Position numbers and translations under genes: made by a program. A stretch of 7,620 bases of DNA from Humisphaera sp. Lineage in GTDB: Bacteria; Planctomycetota; Phycisphaerae; Tepidisphaerales; Tepidisphaeraceae. Below the pieces are notes generated by a model. That model was not told the DNA's origin and did not search any database. It saw only the letters and a program-made list of their open reading frames with translations. Shown in pieces: positions 5,207 through 7,620 of this stretch. Each line of letters starts with the position of its first letter. Position 1 is the first letter of the stretch. The stretch is taken from the NCBI GenBank assembly GCA_025351525.1, contig JANXVV010000300.1, forward strand, positions 1 to 7,620. Direction: 5' to 3'.

Positions 5207-6019
5207 TTATATCCCCAACTCCCCGCTGCGTTTCGCCGCCGCGTTAATCGCCGCTGCTAAAATCTCCCCGGCTTCGTGCTGTTCCAGATGATTGATCGCG
5301 GCCTGCGTGGTCCCGCCGGGACTGGTGACTTTGCGGCGAAGTTCCGTCGGGCTGTCCGTCGACGTGCCAAGCATCTTCGCCGCCCCGACCGCAGTTTTGA
5401 TCGCCAGCATTTTCGCCTGCTCGGCGGTCAGGCCCAAAGATTCGCCCGCCCGGATCATGTGCTCGACGAAATAGAAAAAATACGCCGGCCCCGAACCGCT
5501 CATTGCGGTGACGGCGTCGATTTTGTCCTCGGTCACTTCGATTACGGTGGCCGCCGTCTCAAATAGTTTGACGGCATCGGCAAGGTCGGAAGCCATCGCG
5601 TGTTTACCGGTGCAGATGGCGACCATCCCCTCGCCGACAAGCATCGGGGTGTTGGGCATGGTGCGAATCACCCGCCAGGGTTTGCCGGTGCCGAGGTGCG
5701 TTTCGATATAGGTGGTGCTGATGCCGGCCATGATCGAGATGACGCGCGTCTCGATGCTCATCACCGCGCCGATGCCCGCCAGCGCCGCCTGAATCTGCTG
5801 CGGTTTGACGCTTAAGAGCAACCGGCGGGATGCGCTCGCCACCGCCGTGTTTTCTTCGACGGTTTGAATGCCCAGTTCATTTTGGAAAAGCGCGCGGCGT
5901 TGGGCCGCGACGTCGGCGGCGATAATTTGAGAGGGGGTGAGAAGTCCCGCGCGCAATATGCCGCGTACGATCGCCTCCGCCATGTTTCCGGCACCGATGA
6001 TTCCGAGTTCGTAATCCAT
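5207..6019 (-). CDS. proC: pyrroline-5-carboxylate reductase
   Basis: A 270-residue cytosolic enzyme, close to the 269 residues of the E. coli protein. It reduces 1-pyrroline-5-carboxylate to L-proline with NAD(P)H, the last step of proline synthesis. The N-terminal Rossmann fold shows G9-A-G11-N-M-A-E-A, with VKP at 71-73. Family blocks include RTMPNTP (119-125), SGSGPAY (174-180) and the signature VTSPGGTT (231-238) in the C-terminal helical dimerisation domain. No key residue appears to be missing. It starts with ATG at 6017-6019 without a strong Shine-Dalgarno. It lies downstream of the MshEN-domain gene on the same strand, but a hairpin repeat separates them, so co-transcription is uncertain. 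It converges on the bc cluster and has no obvious functional link to it. Confidence 0.97.
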   Translation of the reverse strand: MDYELGIIGAGNMAEAIVRGILRAGLLTPSQIIAADVAAQRRALFQNELGIQTVEENTAVASASRRLLLSVKPQQIQAALAGIGAVMSIETRVISIMAGISTTYIETHLGTGKPWRVIRTMPNTPMLVGEGMVAICTGKHAMASDLADAVKLFETAATVIEVTEDKIDAVTAMSGSGPAYFFYFVEHMIRAGESLGLTAEQAKMLAIKTAVGAAKMLGTSTDSPTELRRKVTSPGGTTQAAINHLEQHEAGEILAAAINAAAKRSGELGI

Positions 6020-6040
6020 CCGCGGAATGATACCGGCTAT

Positions 6041-6112
6041 TCAGCGGTCCCGCTTGCGAGGCCAGTTTGGATAGTCATCCCGCCAGACGCGCCTCGCAAG
6101 CGAGACGGCTAA
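6041..6112. repeat. inverted repeat TTAGCCGTCTCGCTTGCGAGGC type
   Basis: Arms 6041-6062 and 6091-6112 are reverse complements at 19 of 22 positions, with a perfect 12-bp core (6051-6062 with 6091-6102). They flank a 28-base loop. The element fills the gap between the MshEN-domain gene and proC, both on the minus strand. It shares the TTAGCCG word with the repeat at 5111-5173, but the rest differs. It is probably a dispersed palindromic element, possibly separating the two transcripts. Confidence 0.65.
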
Positions 6113-6131
6113 ATAATTTCGAATGCCAAAT

Positions 6132-6593
6132 TTACGCCACCGCCATCTCCGCCGGATAATATCGCGCGATCATCGTGCGGATCTGCGCCGCCTCAGCCAG
6201 CACAAATCGCGGTTTGGTATTCAGCACTTCCTGCAACGCTTCAAACACCGCGATATGCGCCGGGTCGCTCACGGCAATCACCAGCACATCATCCAGCAGT
6301 CGCACGCCGATGGCGCACAGCCGAACCGCCAGTTCCTGCGGCAGCCGACACACGGCCTGGGCATCAATCCCCGTCGTCGCCAGATCGATCCGCTCAAATC
6401 CATCGGACAATTGATGGGCCCATGCCTGCCAGATATGTTCCGGCTGGCACAGCCCCCAGGTCAGGGCGATCTCACCGAAGCTCTTCCTACCGCCCGACGA
6501 CTGCTCGTGCAGAATCTCATCGATGTCATGGCCGGATAATTTGCCCATCTGCTCCAACACTTTTCCGATTCGTAATCGACTCATAAAATCCAT
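6132..6593 (-). CDS. stand-alone MshEN/GspE N-terminal domain protein, possible c-di-GMP receptor
   Basis: A 153-residue soluble protein made only of the domain found at the N-terminus of type II secretion and type IV pilus ATPases. The first 24-residue MshEN-type motif is clear at R8-Q31 (RIG at 8-10, G17, L19, Q31), matching RLGxx(L)xxxGxLxxxxLxxxLxxQ. A second follows at S38-Q61 (SFGEIALTWG, Q61) after a 6-residue spacer, with Ser-Phe-Gly in place of Arg-Leu-Gly. The C-terminal half (about 80-148) has the usual LPQELA, LLDDVLVIAVSDPAH and IRTMIARYYP pattern. No Walker motifs follow, so it is not a truncated ATPase by frameshift in this window. GGAAGGGA lies directly before the ATG at 6593 and fits the second ATG (6584) equally well. 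Known MshEN domains bind cyclic di-GMP; binding here is inference. Confidence 0.85.
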   Translation of the reverse strand: MDFMSRLRIGKVLEQMGKLSGHDIDEILHEQSSGGRKSFGEIALTWGLCQPEHIWQAWAHQLSDGFERIDLATTGIDAQAVCRLPQELAVRLCAIGVRLLDDVLVIAVSDPAHIAVFEALQEVLNTKPRFVLAEAAQIRTMIARYYPAEMAVA

Positions 6594-6676
6594 TCCCTTC
6601 CACCCGACTCACCTCGCTCAAAGCCCGGCGTCTCGTTCTCAAACCCAGTCCGCCGACCGTGACTTGCTCGAATAAA

Positions 6677-6705
6677 ACAGTACGATGTAAATGAGCAATT
6701 GCCAA
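6677..6705 (-). promoter_or_regulatory. candidate promoter for the MshEN-domain gene
   Basis: On the minus strand TTGGCA (6700-6705) and TACTGT (6677-6682) are separated by 17 bases, a sigma-70-like arrangement with a good -35 and a weak -10. It would give a leader of about 75 bases before the start at 6593. Confidence 0.3.
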
Positions 6706-6717
6706 AAAAATCGTCGG

Positions 6718-6749
6718 CTGCAAACGGTTGCAGTCCGATAAGCTATGAT
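6718..6749 (+). promoter_or_regulatory. LacI-like palindrome and -10 box upstream of the EEP gene
   Basis: CTGCAAACGGTTGCAG at 6718-6733 is a palindrome with central CG and matching TGCAA/TTGCA halves, the general layout of LacI/GalR-family operators. TATGAT at 6744-6749 is a good -10 box about 28 bases before the ATG at 6777; no good -35 is visible at standard spacing. A regulator bound here would overlap the plus-strand promoter and could affect the divergent one. No LacI-type gene is in the window. Confidence 0.3.
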
Positions 6750-6776
6750 TGTTCAATGTGAACCGGAATTCATGAC

Positions 6777-7541
6777 ATGCGTTTGGTAAGTTATAACATT
6801 CTTGACGGCGGTGAGGGACGAGCCGACCCATTGGCGGAAGTCATCGAAGCCCAACGGCCTGATGTCATCGCGCTGATCGAAGCCGATTTCATGTGGGCGC
6901 TCGAGCGAATCGCCAATCGGTTCAAGATGGATTTCATCCATGCGCCGGGGAAAAAAGGATCCGTTGCGCTGTTGAGCCGCTGGCCGATTGTGGAGACGGT
7001 CAATCACGGTTTGCTGCGGAAGGGATTGACGCGATGCCTGCTGGAAGCCAGGGTGGTGGAACCCGGTGGCCGGGAGTGGGTGATGGGGGTTTTACATTTT
7101 CATCCGCAGGCGACCGAGCAGGATGAAATCATTCGCGAGGCTGAACTGGCGGAAGTGTTGGATGTTTTCGCCAACCATCGCGCGGCGAAAGTGCCGCATC
7201 TTTTAATCGGCGATTTCAACGCCAACTCACCGATCCAGCAATTCATCCCTGAAAATTGCAAAGATAGTACATGCGATGAATGGCGGCGGAACGGTGGGAA
7301 GATTCCCCGCCGGGTCATTCAAACCTTGCTGGACGCCGGCTATGTCGACACGCTGCACGCGGTGGACCCGGCGAAGGCCGCGACGACCGGAACGTTCAGC
7401 ACGCAGCATCCCGGCCAGCGGGTGGATTACATTTTCACATGGGGCATCGATCGCTCGAAGATCAAATCGGCGACCATCGAGCAGGATCGGTTGGCGAAGT
7501 ATGCGAGCGATCATTTTCCGGTCATTGCCGAGATCGAGTGA
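6777..7541 (+). CDS. endonuclease/exonuclease/phosphatase (EEP) family protein
   Basis: A 254-residue metal-dependent phosphoesterase of the DNase I / exonuclease III-like fold. Active-site blocks appear in order: SYNIL with N7, DVIALIEAD with E35, LLSRWPI (65-71), LHFHP with H107, IGDFNAN with D146 and N148, RVDYIF with D217, and SDHFP with D245 and H246. Family knowledge assigns these to metal binding and phosphodiester or phosphomonoester hydrolysis. The substrate (DNA, RNA, phospholipid headgroup or other) cannot be told from the sequence. There is no signal peptide or extra domain, so it is probably cytoplasmic. The ATG at 6777 leads directly into the first strand; an ATG at 6772 in another frame stops after five codons. 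The gene is divergent from the MshEN-domain gene and looks monocistronic, ending before a hairpin with a T run. Confidence 0.93.
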   Translation: MRLVSYNILDGGEGRADPLAEVIEAQRPDVIALIEADFMWALERIANRFKMDFIHAPGKKGSVALLSRWPIVETVNHGLLRKGLTRCLLEARVVEPGGREWVMGVLHFHPQATEQDEIIREAELAEVLDVFANHRAAKVPHLLIGDFNANSPIQQFIPENCKDSTCDEWRRNGGKIPRRVIQTLLDAGYVDTLHAVDPAKAATTGTFSTQHPGQRVDYIFTWGIDRSKIKSATIEQDRLAKYASDHFPVIAEIE

Positions 7542-7567
7542 TTCCGAATAGGGTCTTTTGAAAAACT

Positions 7568-7620
7568 GGTGGCATGGGCGTCTCGCCCATGCTTTTTGGC
7601 CGAAGAAATGCATGGGCGAG
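7568..7620 (+). repeat. dispersed GGTGGCATGGGC element, copy 2, with inverted partner at the window edge
   Basis: The stretch 7568-7592 matches 5072-5096 at 22 of 25 positions. In addition, 7582-7592 is the exact reverse complement of 7610-7620, so the element opens a longer inverted repeat (17-base loop) that probably continues past the window edge. Confidence 0.6.
7572..7597 (+). terminator. intrinsic terminator-like hairpin after the EEP gene
   Basis: GCATGGGCG (7572-7580) pairs perfectly with CGCCCATGC (7584-7592) across a 3-base loop and is followed at once by five T residues (7593-7597). The 9-bp GC-rich stem plus T run, 30 bases after the stop codon at 7541, fits Rho-independent termination. 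It is also part of the dispersed repeat described at 7568. Confidence 0.6.

Overview
The window looks like chromosomal DNA of a GC-rich bacterium, most probably a planctomycete (perhaps Phycisphaerae). This rests on the gene content (a Rieske/cytochrome b cluster with a HEAT-repeat membrane protein) and on the many dispersed palindromic intergenic repeats. The assignment is inference; there is no rRNA or other decisive marker.

Region 1 (1-5047, + strand) is a quinol:electron-acceptor oxidoreductase (cytochrome bc / b6f-like) cluster. In order it holds the possible tail of an upstream gene, a membrane-anchored HEAT-repeat protein, a ferredoxin-Rieske fusion, a b6-type N-terminal cytochrome b (four helices, all four haem b histidines, plus the cysteine expected for an extra covalent haem), a small coiled-coil ORF with different base and codon use, and an enlarged C-terminal cytochrome b (subunit IV-like core with extra helices at both ends). 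Quinol would be oxidised at the cytochrome b/Rieske interface. Electrons would then go through the Rieske 2Fe-2S centre to a cytochrome c not encoded here (no CxxCH motif was seen), and through the b haems back to the quinone pool. The ferredoxin domain should lie on the cytoplasmic side of the Rieske anchor, which suggests an extra electron entry or exit point.

Region 2 (5048-6593) holds two minus-strand genes, convergent with the bc cluster: proC (pyrroline-5-carboxylate reductase) and a stand-alone MshEN/GspE N-terminal domain protein that may bind cyclic di-GMP. A perfect 22-bp inverted repeat sits between the convergent ends.

Region 3 (6594-7620) is a divergent promoter region with a LacI-like palindrome, then a plus-strand endonuclease/exonuclease/phosphatase-family enzyme, then a hairpin with a T run that reads as a terminator.

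Most gaps hold a long inverted repeat, of several unrelated sequence types. These look like dispersed palindromic elements that may double as mRNA punctuation. The most interesting content is the unusual bc complex: the ferredoxin-Rieske fusion, the haem c-type cysteine, a PEWY motif changed to APWY, and an extra coiled-coil ORF between the two cytochrome b halves.
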